Below, one piece after another: positions 49,357 through 60,623 of a DNA stretch of 64,000 nt (position 1 is its first letter; the number at the start of each line of letters is the position of its first letter). Under the pieces are notes generated by a model, which saw only the letters and a list, made by a program, of their open reading frames with translations, searched no databases and was not told the origin of the DNA. Both the position numbers and the translations under genes were made by a program. Source of the stretch: Apis mellifera (taxonomy: Eukaryota; Arthropoda; Insecta; Hymenoptera; Apidae); the NCBI RefSeq assembly GCF_003254395.2, contig NC_037638.1, positions 22,335,352 through 22,399,351 on the forward strand, given 5' to 3'.

Positions 49357-50037
49357 GAGCGCAGGAGCGCATCGCGTTGAATTAATTGAATTCATTGAAA
49401 TCTGAAGACTTGAATTCATTCAGTATCTCTCTCCCGACCGAGATTGGAATCTCGAGAAACCGCAATTAACGAACGAGTAGACCTTCGTTGTGGCTCGGAA
49501 TAATTTTCTTAGAAACGAGTTAAGCGTCGAATCGTGGCTACGAGGGATGGAACTCGAACTTCGAAACCGTTTGAAAAATGGAGGACACCGTTGACGTTTT
49601 CACGAATCATCGTAGAGAATTCCAATAGGTTTAACTCATTCGCGATTGTGAAACTCGAGGAAACTATGATAACGGTGATAAACGATTAATTTTTATTTAC
49701 CACGTTTAATAATTAATTATCATTGGTTTTAAAACATTAGCTCATCGGTCACTTTTTTTTTAAATATATTTTTAAATAATTGCAATTTTTCTACTGACAA
49801 ACAATATTATTTTGACTTTCAAGCATGTTATATAATTTTTCAAAAATTTAATTTCCAGCTTAATCAATTACCCACGAAGCGTTGTTTTCAACAACAACAT
49901 CACGACATTGTACGATTTTATTTTTTTGGACACGTATCAACACGTCATCCGTTAATGCGAATCCGGGTTAAACCGTCGATCCTCTCCTATTTTCCCAGGA
50001 AATCACCTATTTCAAGGATGCGCTGGAGCAACGAGAC

Positions 50038-50040
<3 letters not shown>

Positions 50041-50087
<47 letters not shown>
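50041..50087 (+). repeat. (GA)n microsatellite
   Basis: About 23 uninterrupted GA units, as long as the run at 4623. Confidence 0.95.
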
Positions 50088-50089
<2 letters not shown>

Positions 50090-53000
50090 TGGGCGCGCAA
50101 GCTCAAATCCTACATTCCTCAAGGCGAAGCTAGAGCGAAACGGACGAGTACAGAATCCATTTAGATAAGTAAACGACTTTGTTAATTAGATTTGTCGAAA
50201 GTAAAGCGGAGGTGGGAGTGAGCACAGCTGGGGAAGGTGAAATAATCCCCGGCACACTGAGCGGAAGAGTTGAATCGGCGCGAGGCCGACAAAGAAGCTG
50301 CATGCTGCACTTTGACAAAGATTTGCAGGACGGGAGAGGAGGGGAGAGGGGCGTAAAAGACGGGAAGGTGAGGGTGCGGGACAAGGGGGCGAAGGGCAAA
50401 CGAGAGAGAAAATTGGGGTGTGCGAAAGCGAGTAAAAGTTTCTCGCGATAATTGTCCGACTTTAAAGCGTCTCGTGATGCTAAATAACGTGCTCGAACCT
50501 CGCCTTGTTCTTCCCTTACTATATCTCCCTGTCCTCCTCCCTGGATCCCGATTTCTTTTCCTCGCGAAACGAAGGAAGATACCTGGCAATGTGGACGTAA
50601 GAGTAAATGTCATTTTAACGTTAATTTATAAAATTACACGGTGACGCGATATATTTTATATTTTATATCGTGTTATTTATGTATTTTCGTGGAAAAGTAA
50701 TCGTGGATATTAATATTAAATATAACGTTTATGGGAAAAGAGATCTGGAAGATAAAATTGTAACGTTAGATATTTAATATTTCTTTTTTTTTTTTTTATT
50801 ATATTAAACGGATAATGTTCGTTAATAACGGATCTTCAGAAAGATAGCATCGAAATATATACGATAGTATACAAATATTTTTTATAGAAAAGACGATTAA
50901 TAAGAGTCATTTTGTAATTACAATGTTCGTCTAGTCTAATCCTTAAAATAGTGAATAATCAGTAACTTATGAAAGGTAGCGATTACTTATTATAAACGTA
51001 AGATCCCAATTTGATATTTTTTTTTTTTTTTCATTAAATGTAGTTAATAAGTGTCAACTCCATTTCATAATTATATCGTTTTTTTTTTTTTGTATTACCA
51101 AGTGATCGTGCTGAACAATTCACAAACGGTGATACTACATTATGGAGGACGTGTTCTCATAAAAATATACATATTATAACGGAGCATTATACATATTCGT
51201 GTTCAACCGGCATAAATTATTTCCAGCGTGTAATTATCAATAGCGCAATGAAATTTTCTTTCGTCCCTTAAACGAAACACGGCCATTTCTCGCACGTAAT
51301 CGGCGAGGCATGCAAGCGTTCGCCGAAACGCGATAGCAATTAAAGTGTTAATTACTCTGACGAAGCTGAATTGGCAGAAACTGGTGGGTGGTGAGAGGGT
51401 GGAGGGAAGTAAGACAAAGGGTTGCGACGCGTTTGGACAAAGATTCAAAGAGAAAGAGAAAGGAGAGGAGGAGGTGGGGCGCATCGCTTAGGAAAGGGCG
51501 CAGGCGGTGAAACTTTTACGCGATAATTGTCTCGGTTGAAAATACTTTTCGGTCGTTACGTTTCTTGCCACTTGCAAGAAAGGCGAGCTTGACCCTTCTA
51601 TATCTTTCAACGCGTCTCCCTCGCAATGCACCCTTGCATTTTTCCGCTTTAAGTAGTTCCGCTTTGTCCGTACTCGGCGATTATCAATGAGCATAAAAAT
51701 GCTTGACCAACGCGGATACGGGAAAGCATCTTAATAAACATATCTTAAAACCTCGAGTATAAATAAACCTCGTATTTCATCGATCAACTTTCATATATCG
51801 AAGAGAAACTGGAGAAATTAGGATTAATTAAAATATTCCCCAAAAAGATCGAGATAAATATGATACGTGTTGGTGAGACAACAGCAATCCATAGACCACC
51901 TACGGCCTTATAGTAGAGAGAAAGGAGAGACGCAGAATCTGTTAGCGTGGGACAACGAAACTTAAAGGAAGAAGAAGGTTTCCGCGAAACTGTGGTCCGC
52001 AGGGGAGCCGCGGACAAAGAATCGCGTCTCCTGAGCCGAAAGAAGGCTCGGCCTGCCGGTGTCCGACGAAAGGAAATGCTGTGCGCCGTAACCGACAGAT
52101 AACGATCGTGGGGATCGTGGATCTAGTACCGATTCACGATCTCTCTCTCTCTCTCATTCTATGCGAACAGGGCCATACGTATGCCCGTTTACGCATACAT
52201 TTGCCGGACGCGAGATTCCAGCTCTGTGGAAGTAGCTGCCCCTGCAGTTAAGACTTCAAGGTATCAGGTTTCCCCGATTGTATCATCAAACGGTCCCTGC
52301 TCGGTTTCTTCGTCATCTTGCGCGGCGAGGCAACCAGCTCGGTTATTTCCAACCTCCTCCTGCGCTCGCCCCCTCCCTCTCTCCCGTCCCCGCGATTCCC
52401 TCCTCGCTCGTGGCCGGCGGCGGCGACGCCGGCGTCGCGCTTTTGAGAAACAAGCTTAATCCGTAAGGACATCTCTCGCGATAGAGGGGTCAACGCCAGC
52501 TGCACGCCCTGGGTGACGGTTTGCTCGTTCCACCGTCTGCTTAGACCGCTGATCACTGCACACGGCGAGAGCCGGCGTTGGATGGCGTTGATCGCTGATT
52601 ACGCTATTGATGATGAATGGCCGAGTGGTCGAGACGGTAATTCGCCACGAAGCGAATTGTTACGCGCGTCGTCCTCGCCTTCTTCTTGTTCCGCGCGAGA
52701 ACTTGGGGAAGCGTAATAATTTTTCTTTTTTTTTTCTTTTTTCCAGGAGACAACGAGTATCCCTTTTGCGATTTAAGCGGTGATGGCCGGGGTTCTTACG
52801 CCCTTTCCTTCTACGAACTCGCTCGATTTACGCGTATTAAATATAGAGGCTTTTAAAAGCGAATCCGTGAGTACGATGCTTAATGCGGTGAATATTTATG
52901 CGCCCTCGGTTGAAATTCTTTTATACTTTTGTTTTTCAGCGCCACGAGGGGGAAAGAAGGGGAAGAAGGGAGAGGAGAGGAGAATGGAAGGACGCGCACG

Positions 53001-53656
53001 CAATCCGAGACAATATCCCGTTTTGGCTAAGAGGATCGCCGTCTCGGTGGCAGTTTTAATAAATTTCGCCGATTTCTACGCTCACCGTGGATTGCAACGT
53101 CGACTATCTACGAATAAACGGACGGAATCCCCGTACTTTCGGTTTATTATACTTCGTTAGAACCATAACTACGATTTTGTAAGTCGTTTTAATATCATTA
53201 TTGTTCTATACGTTTGTAACAAAATTTTATATTTTAAAAAATAAATAAAAATGTGAAAAATTTAAAAATATTTTTATTGATTTACATATTCCCTTTTCCT
53301 ATCTCAAACCGTTGATCATTTATATAATTAAAACAAATAATTAACATATAATTAAATCAAAGTTTTAATCAAAACTTTTAACAATCAAAATAAAGACTAG
53401 AAGAAATTAATCGAATGAAAAATTTAGAGAAAACTGTATACTATCGATATCGAGACGAGTTAACGAGACAATTAATTGGAAATTAAATAAGGCCGATAAT
53501 AGAAAATCAACGGTGTAGCGCATTCATAACAAGCTTATCGCGGAGTTAGCCGAGGTTTCGCGGTAGCTATTTTTTCGCATCATGTAATGGATATCCCAAC
53601 CCTAGCCTGATGATCTATTACCGCGAAAATAGGTCAATTATATCTGCTGGCCTCAG

Positions 53657-53857
53657 GCCATGAGGTACATCCCGAATTTCAAGCTAATTCTGTTGGCTGC
53701 TTTAATTACTGTCGGGCTTCAAAACGCGGCAGATCAAAGCGACACATCTGCCGCAAAGATTTGCAATCGCTAGGAAACTGCAACCTTTGGAATATTGGTT
53801 TGGGAATTTGACAAGTGGTATTTCTTCTGAAATCTTCGTTGACTGGAACGTATTGAG
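53657..53857 (+). CDS. Exon-like segment with small secretory reading frame (unknown)
   Basis: The segment sits between an acceptor-like GCCTCAG (ends 53656) and a consensus donor TTGAG/GTAAGTATTTTC (53858). ATG at 53660 opens 37 codons to TAG at 53771-53773. The start, MRYIPNFKLILLAALITVGL, has a basic n-region and a clear hydrophobic core like a signal peptide, with a plausible cleavage after QNA, leaving a short mature part with one cysteine. The +2 frame over the same bases is also open (stop near 53810) and gives a basic, cysteine-rich stretch (four C within about 36 residues). Which frame, if either, is used cannot be told. The next intron would contain the minisatellite. Not a recognised family. 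Confidence 0.3.
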
Positions 53858-54124
53858 GTAAGTATTTTCTAGTCATCCTCTTGACACGTTAGACCAATTA
53901 TTCAAAGATTAATCACGTTTACACAATATACCCTGATACAATGGAAAACTAGCAATGACAAAAAAACATACTAAAAATGTTTTTCTTGCATATTTTATTA
54001 AAAAAGTATCAAAATTCTTATTAAAAAAAAATGGAACCACAATTGCATTGTATAAAAGTGCAAAATTTTAAAAAATTAAATTTCTCTTATATACGCAAAT
54101 TCATATATCTATTAAAAATATTAA
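53858..54124. other. AT-rich left flank of the minisatellite
   Basis: No gene. A string at about 53989-54020 (CATATTTTATT, then AAAAAAGTATCAAAATT) resembles the middle of the 93-bp unit and may be a decayed monomer outside the array. Confidence 0.45.
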
Positions 54125-54680
54125 GTGCCACCTCTTTAGATATCATATTCTCCTGTTAAAAAGTCGAAAATTTGGACGAGAAACTTAGAAACCTTCGCCT
54201 CTGTCTAAGAATTTTTAATGCCACCTCCTTACATATCATATTCTCCTGTTAAAAAGTCGAAAATTTGGACGAGAAACTTAGAAACCTTCGCCTCTGTCTA
54301 AGAATTTTTAGTGCCACCACCTTACATATCATATTCTTCTGTTAAAAAGTCGAAAATTTGGACGAGAAACTTAGAAACCTTCGCCTCTGTCTAAGAATTT
54401 TTAGTGCCACCTCCTTACATATCATATTCTCCTGTTAAAAAGTCGAAAATTTGGACGAGAAACTTAGAAACCTTCGCCTCTGTCTAAGAATTTTTAGTGC
54501 CACCTCTTTACATATCATATTCTCCTGTTAAAAAGTCGAAAATTTGGCGAGAAACTTAGAAACCTTCGCCTCTGTCTAGAATTTTTAGTGCCACCTCCTT
54601 ACATATCATATTCTCCTGTTAAAAAGTCGAAAATTTGGACGAGAAACTTAGAAACCTTCGCCTCTGTCTAAGAATTTTTA

Positions 54681-55703
54681 GTGCCACCTCTTTACATATC
54701 ATATTCTCCTGTTAAAAAGTCGAAAATTTGGACGAGAAACTTAGAAACCTTCGCCTCTGTCTCAGAATTTTTAGTGCCACCTCTTTACATATCATATTCT
54801 CCTGTTAAAAAGTCGAAAATTTGGACGAGAAACTTAGAAACCTTCGCCTCTGTCTCAGAATTTTTAGTGCCACCTCTTTACATATCATATTCTCCTGTTA
54901 AAAAGTCGAAAATTTGGTCGAGAAACTTAGAAACCTTCGCCTCTGTCTCAGAATTTTTAGTGCCACCTCTTTACATATCATATTCTCCTGTTAAAAAGTC
55001 GAAAATTTGGTCGAGAAACTTAGAAACCTTCGCCTCTGTCTCAGAATTTTTAGTGCCACCTCTTTACATATCATATTCTCCTGTTAAAAAGTCGAAAATT
55101 TGGTCGAGAAACTTAGAAACCTTCGCCTCTGTCTCAGAATTTTTAGTGCCACCTCTTTACATATCATATTCTCCTGTTAAAAAGTCGAAAATTTGGTCGA
55201 GAAACTTAGAAACCTTCGCCTCTGTCTCAGAATTTTTAGTGCCACCTCTTTACATATCATATTCTCCTGTTAAAAAGTCGAAAATTTGGTCGAGAAACTT
55301 AGAAACCTTCGCCTCTGTCTCAGAATTTTTAGTGCCACCTCTTTACATATCATATTCTCCTGTTAAAAAGTCGAAAATTTGGTCGAGAAACTTAGAAACC
55401 TTCGCCTCTGTCTCAGAATTTTTAGTGCCACCTCTTTACATATCATATTCTCCTGTTAAAAAGTCGAAAATTTGGTCGAGAAACTTAGAAACCTTCGCCT
55501 CTGTCTCAGAATTTTTAGTGCCACCTCTTTACATATCATATTCTCCTGTTAAAAAGTCGAAAATTTGGTCGAGAAACTTAGAAACCTTCGCCTCTGTCTC
55601 AGAATTTTTAGTGCCACCTCTTTACATATCATATTCTCCTGTTAAAAAGTCGAAAATTTGGTCGAGAAACTTAGAAACCTTCGCCTCTGTCTCAGAATTT
55701 TTA
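54681..55703 (+). repeat. Homogenised 11-unit block of the minisatellite
   Basis: Eleven consecutive units are exactly 93 bp (1023 bp in all) and share CTCAG where other units have CTAAG. The last nine (from 54867) also share GGTCGAG and look identical to each other. Because 93 is a multiple of three and the A-to-C change removes an in-frame TAA, the block reads open as eleven 31-residue repeats (PPLYISYSPVKKSKIW... each) until a deletion shifts the frame and a TAG stops it at 55764-55766. No promoter, ATG or domain supports a protein; this is most likely a recently amplified block. Confidence 0.9.
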
Positions 55704-58099
55704 GTGCCACCTCTTACATATCATATTCTCCTGTTAAAAAGTCGAAAATTTGGACGAGAAACTTAGAAACCTTCGCCTCTGTCTAGAATTTTTAGTGCCA
55801 CCTCTTTATATCATATTCTCCTGTTAAAAAGTCGAAAATTTGGCGAGAAACTTAGAAACCTTCGCCTCTGTCTAAGAATTTTTAGTGCCACCTCTTTACA
55901 TATCATATTCTCCTGTTAAAAAGTCGAAAATTTGGACGAGAAACTTAGAAACCTTCGCCTCTGTCTAAGAATTTTTAGTGCCACCTCTTACATATCATAT
56001 TCTCCTGTTAAAAAGTCGAAAATTTGGACGAGAAACTTAGAAACCTTCGCCTCTGTCTAGAATTTTTAGTGCCACCTCTTTACATATCATATTCTCCTGT
56101 TAAAAAGTCGAAAATTTGGACGAGAAACTTAGAAACCTTCGCCTCTGTCTAAGAATTTTTAGTGCCACCTCTTTACATATCATATTCTCCTGTTAAAAAG
56201 TCGAAAATTTGGACGAGAAACTTAGAAACCTTCGCCTCTGTCTAAGAATTTTTAGTGCCACCTCTTACATATCATATTCTCCTGTTAAAAAGTCGAAAAT
56301 TTGGACGAGAAACTTAGAAACCTTCGCCTCTGTCTAAGAATTTTTAGTGCCACCTCTTTACATATCATATTCTCCTGTTAAAAAGTCGAAAATTTGGACG
56401 AGAAACTTAGAAACCTTCGCCTCTGTCTAAGAATTTTTAGTGCCACCTCTTACATATCATATTCTCCTGTTAAAAAGTCGAAAATTTGGACGAGAAACTT
56501 AGAAACCTTCGCCTCTGTCTAAGAATTTTTAGTGCCACCTCTTACATATCATATTCTCCTGTTAAAAAGTCGAAAATTTGGACGAGAAACTTAGAAACCT
56601 TCGCCTCTGTCTAGAATTTTTAGTGCCACCTCTTTACATATCATATTCTCCTGTTAAAAAGTCGAAAATTTGGACGAGAAACTTAGAAACCTTCGCCTCT
56701 GTCTAAGAATTTTTAGTGCCACCTCTTACATATCATATTCTCCTGTTAAAAAGTCGAAAATTTGGCGAGAAACTTAGAAACCTTCGCCTCTGTCTAGAAT
56801 TTTTAGTGCCACCTCTTTACATATCATATTCTCCTGTTAAAAAGTCGAAAATTTGAGCGAGAAACTTAGAAACCTTCGCCTCTGTCTAAGAATTTTTAGT
56901 GCCACCTCTTTACATATCATATTCTCCTGTTAAAAAGTCGAAAATTTGGACGAGAAACTTAGAAACTTCGCCTCTGTCTAAGAATTTTTAGTGCCACCTC
57001 TTACATATCATATTCTCCTGTTAAAAAGTCGAAAATTTGGACGAGAAACTTAGAAACCTTCGCCTCTGTCTAAGAATTTTTAGTGCCACCTCCTTACATA
57101 TCATATTCTCCTGTTAAAAAGTCGAAAATTTGGACGAGAAACTTAGAAACCTTCGCCTCTGTCTAAGAATTTTTAGTGCCACCTCTTACATATCATATTC
57201 TCCTGTTAAAAAGTCGAAAATTTGGACGAGAAACTTAGAAACCTTCGCCTCTGTCTAAGAATTTTTAGTGCCACCTCTTTACATATCATATTCTCCTGTT
57301 AAAAAGTCGAAAATTTGGACGAGAAACTTAGAAACCTTCGCCTCTGTCTAAGAATTTTTAGTGCCACCTCTTACATATCATATTCTCCTGTTAAAAAGTC
57401 GAAAATTTGGACGAGAAACTTAGAAACCTTCGCCTCTGTCTAAGAATTTTTAGTGCCACCTCTTACATATCATATTCTCCTGTTAAAAAGTCGAAAATTT
57501 GGACGAGAAACTTAGAAACCTTCGCCTCTGTCTAAGAATTTTTAGTGCCACCTCCTTACATATCATATTCTCCTGTTAAAAAGTCGAAAATTTGGACGAG
57601 AAACTTAGAAACCTTCGCCTCTGTCTAAGAATTTTTAGTGCCACCTCTTTAATATCATATTCTCCTGTTAAAAAGTCGAAAATTTGGACGAGAAACTTAG
57701 AAACCTTCGCCTCTGTCTAAGAATTTTTAGTGCCACCTCCTTACATATCATATTCTCCTGTTAAAAAGTCGAAAATTTGGACGAGAAACTTAGAAACCTT
57801 CGCCTCTGTCTAAGAATTTTTAGTGCCACCTCTTTACATATCATATTCTCCTGTTAAAAAGTCGAAAATTTGGACGAGAAACTTAGAAACCTTCGCCTCT
57901 GTCTAAGAATTTTTAGTGCCACCTCCTTACATATCATATTCTCCTGTTAAAAAGTCGAAAATTTGGACGAGAAACTTAGAAACCTTCGCCTCTGTCTAAG
58001 AATTTTTAGTGCCACCTCCTTACATATCATATTCTCTGTTAAAAAGTCGAAAATTTGACGAGAAACTTAGAAAACTTCGCCTCTGTCTAAGAATTTTTA

Positions 58100-59490
58100 G
58101 TGCCACCTCCTTACATATCATATTCTCCTGTTAAAAAGTCGAAAATTTGGACGAGAAACTTAGAAACCTCCGCCTCTGTCTAAGAATTTTTAGTGCCACC
58201 TCCTTACATATCATATTCTCCTGTTAAAAAGTCGAAAATTTGGACGAGAAACTTAGAAACCTTCACCTCTGTCTAAGAATTTTTAGTGCCACCTCTTTAG
58301 ATATCATATTCTCCTGTTAAAAAGTCGAAAATTTGGACGAGAAACTTAGAAACCTTCGCCTCTGTCTAAGAATTTTTAGTGCCACCTCCTTACATATCAT
58401 ATTCTCCTGTTAAAAAGTCGAAAATTTGGACGAGAAACTTAGAAACCTTCGCCTCTGTCTAAGAATTTTTGTGCCACCTCCTTACATATCATATTCTCCT
58501 GTTAAAAAGTCAAAAATTTGAGCGAGAAACTTAGAAACCTTCGCCTCTCTAAGAATTTTTAGTGCCACCTTTTTAGATATCATATTCTCCTGTTAAAAAG
58601 TCGAAAATTTGGACGAGAAACTTAGAAACATTCGCCTCTATCTAAGAATTTTTAGTGCCACCTCCTTACATATCATATTCTCCTGTTAAAAAGTCGAAAA
58701 TTTAGACGAGAAACTTAGAAACCTTCGCCTCTGTCTAAGAATTTTTAGTGCCACCTCCTTACATATCATATTCTCCTGTTAAAAAGTCGAAAATTTGGAC
58801 GAGAAACTTAGAAACCTTCGCCTCTGTCTAAGAATTTTTAGTGCCACCTCCTTACATATCATATTCTCCTGTTAAAAAGTCGAAAATTTGGACGAGAAAC
58901 TTAGAAACTTCGCCTCTGTCTAAGAATTTTTAATGCCACCTCCTTACATATCATATTCTCCTGTTAAAAAGTCGAAAATTTGGACGAGAAACTTAGAAAC
59001 CTCCGCCTCTGTCTAAGAATTTTTAGTGCCACCTCCTTACATATCATATTCTCCTGTTAAAAAGTCGAAAATTTGGACGAGAAACTTAGAAACCTTTACC
59101 TCTGTCTAAGAATTTTTAGTGCCACCTCTTTAGATATCATATTCTCCTGTTAAAAAGTCGAAAATTTGGACGAGAAACTTAGAAACCTTCGCCTCTGTCT
59201 AAGAATTTTTAGTGCCACCTCCTTACATATCATATTCTCCTGTTAATAAGTCGAAAATTTGGACGAGAAACTTAGAAACCTTCGCCTCTGTCTAAGAATT
59301 TTTTGTGCCACCTCCTTACATATCATATTCTCCTGTTAAAAAGTCAAAAATTTGAGCGAGAAACATAGAAACCTTCGCCTCTGTCTAAGAATTTTTAGTG
59401 CCACCTCTTTAGATATCATATTCTCCTGTTAAAAAGTCGAAAATTTGGACGAGAAACTTAGAAACCTTTACCTCTGTCTAAGAATTTTTA
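58100..59490 (+). repeat. Higher-order duplication within the minisatellite
   Basis: Six consecutive units at 58100-58654 recur as a set at 58933-59490 (offset 833 bp, nine units). In both sets the order is: a unit with CCTCCGCC, one with CTT(C/T)ACC, one with TTTAGAT, one ending in TTTTTGTGCC without AG, one with GTCAAAAATTTGAGCGAG, and one with TTTAGAT. Shared rare variants in the same order show that a multi-unit segment was copied. Confidence 0.8.
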
Positions 59491-59677
59491 GTGCCACCTC
59501 TTTAGATATCATATTCTCCTGTTAAAAAGTCGAAAATTTGGACGAGAAACTTAGAAACCTTTACCTCTGTCTAAGAATTTTTAATGCCACCTCTTTAGAT
59601 ATCATATTCTCCTGTTAAAAAGTCGAAAATTTGGACGAGAAACTTAGAAACCTTCGCCTCTGTCTAAGAATTTTTAG

Positions 59678-60012
59678 TGCCACCTCCTTACATATCATAT
59701 TCTCCTGATCAAAAATCGTAAATTACGCAAAAATCCTGGCTGGCTATCCGAAAATTTTAAATCTTGGAATTTTTGGAATAATTTTCCGTGTCATCTCTTT
59801 ATGTTTTATATTCTCCGAATATGTAATCGAAATTTCAGCAAAATATTTGTCGAATTTTTCGATTTTGTAACAGGAGAATATAATTATAAGGAGATGACAC
59901 GAATAATTTTTCCAAGATTTCCCCAATTCATAATTTTGTGCCATTGGCAGAAATTTTTTATTAAAATTTACGATTTTGTATTAGGGGAATATAATCCTGT
60001 TGGAGGTATCAC
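59678..60012. repeat. Palindromic element made of diverged monomers, copy 1
   Basis: Monomer-like segments begin at 59678 and 59788 in direct orientation and end at 59900 and 60012 in inverted orientation, all symmetric about 59844-59845. Examples: GTGTCATCTC on the left against GAGATGACAC on the right; TCCTGATCAAAAATCGTAAA against TTTACGATTTTGTATTAGGGG. Spacing between monomers is about 110 bp, longer than the 93 bp of the array. Its left end is continuous with the last array unit. Confidence 0.8.
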
Positions 60013-60286
60013 GCAGAAATCCTTTCGATTCTTCATACTTACCTTCTATACTTACCTTTATGCCTTTTCTTTTTCCATTTGAGCATTCCATATTTTCGGA
60101 ACCTATATTTGTATTTTTTTTCAACAGTTTACTTATTTCTAAATTATTTTAATGAATATGATGTTTTACTTACCCTTTATATTATCATTTTTTTATTATC
60201 TTTATTATCTTTTGTTGAAGGATCGAATATTTTTTGATTATTTTTTTAATTATATGACCAGCTGATTCCCAAGTTTAGGGCTTTTT
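60013..60286. other. AT-rich spacer between palindromic copies
   Basis: No gene. TACTTACC strings near 60040-60060 recur after the second palindrome (60650-60690), so the direct repeat is longer than the palindrome itself (period about 611 bp). Confidence 0.5.
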
Positions 60287-60623
60287 GCACCATCTTCTCT
60301 AGAATTATATTCTCCTAATCAAAAATCATAAATTTCACCAAAAATTCTGGTCGGCTATCCGAAAACTTTAAGTCTTTGAATTCTTGAAAAAATTTTACGT
60401 GCTACCTCTTTATGTATTTTGTTCTCTTAACATAATCAAAATTTCAAGCAATAAAATTTTTGCCCAAAGTCATGATTTTGTATCAGGAGGACATAATCAT
60501 AAAAGAAGTTGTACATGAAATTTTTCCAGGATTTTCATAACTCAAAATTTTGTGCCATCTACAGAAATTTTCGACTATATTTTTGATTTTTTAATTAGGA
60601 AATTATAATCATAAAGAAAGTAA
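60287..60623. repeat. Palindromic element made of diverged monomers, copy 2
   Basis: Same design as 59678-60012, centred at about 60455-60457: monomer-like starts at 60287 and 60399, inverted ends at 60514 and about 60623. It is more decayed. Shared strings with copy 1 include GGCTATCCGAAAA, TCAAAAATC.TAAATT and TTTTGTGCCAT. Confidence 0.7.

Larger units (their letters stand above)
47241..53656. other. Non-coding stretch with microsatellites
   Basis: No recognisable gene. GC-rich at 47340-47640 with 150-codon frames on both strands (chance level). Hairpin at 48309-48336. (TA)n at 48645-48668. (GA)n at 49327-49353 and 50041-50087. T-runs at 50784-50798, 51020-51032 and 51080-51091. AT-rich at 49680-49940 and 50630-51200. 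CG-rich at 52320-52440. The 126-codon plus-strand frame at 52780-53160 is K/R/G-rich in the middle from a purine tract. Confidence 0.5.
54125..59706 (+). repeat. Minisatellite, about 60 copies of a 93-bp unit
   Basis: Head-to-tail units start at each GTGCCACC (first 54125, last partial 59678). Each holds, in order, CATATCATATTCTCCTG, TTAAAAAGTCGAAAATTTGG, CGAGAAACTTAGAAACC and TTCGCCTCTGTCT. Most units are 93 bp; 90-92-bp versions carry single-base deletions (TCTTACAT, GGCGAG, CTAG). Variable sites define unit types: TCTTTACAT, TCCTTACAT or TCTTTAGAT after GTGCCACC; GGACGAG or GGTCGAG; CTAAG, CTAG or CTCAG. Units at both ends are the most diverged and the middle is the most uniform, as expected for unequal exchange. 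Total 5.58 kb. It is not a CRISPR array, as there are no unique spacers. Confidence 0.97.

Noticed and set aside
52618..52637. Sequence like a tRNA-Ser/Leu A box (TGGCCGAGTGGTCGAGACGG)
   Set aside because: No B box follows within tRNA distance and no cloverleaf can be drawn; possibly chance or a tRNA-derived remnant too decayed to call.
54125..59706. CRISPR array or tandemly repeated gene
   Set aside because: No unique spacers, and the units are directly adjacent. The open frame arises from one lost stop codon in eleven units and has no ATG start or promoter.
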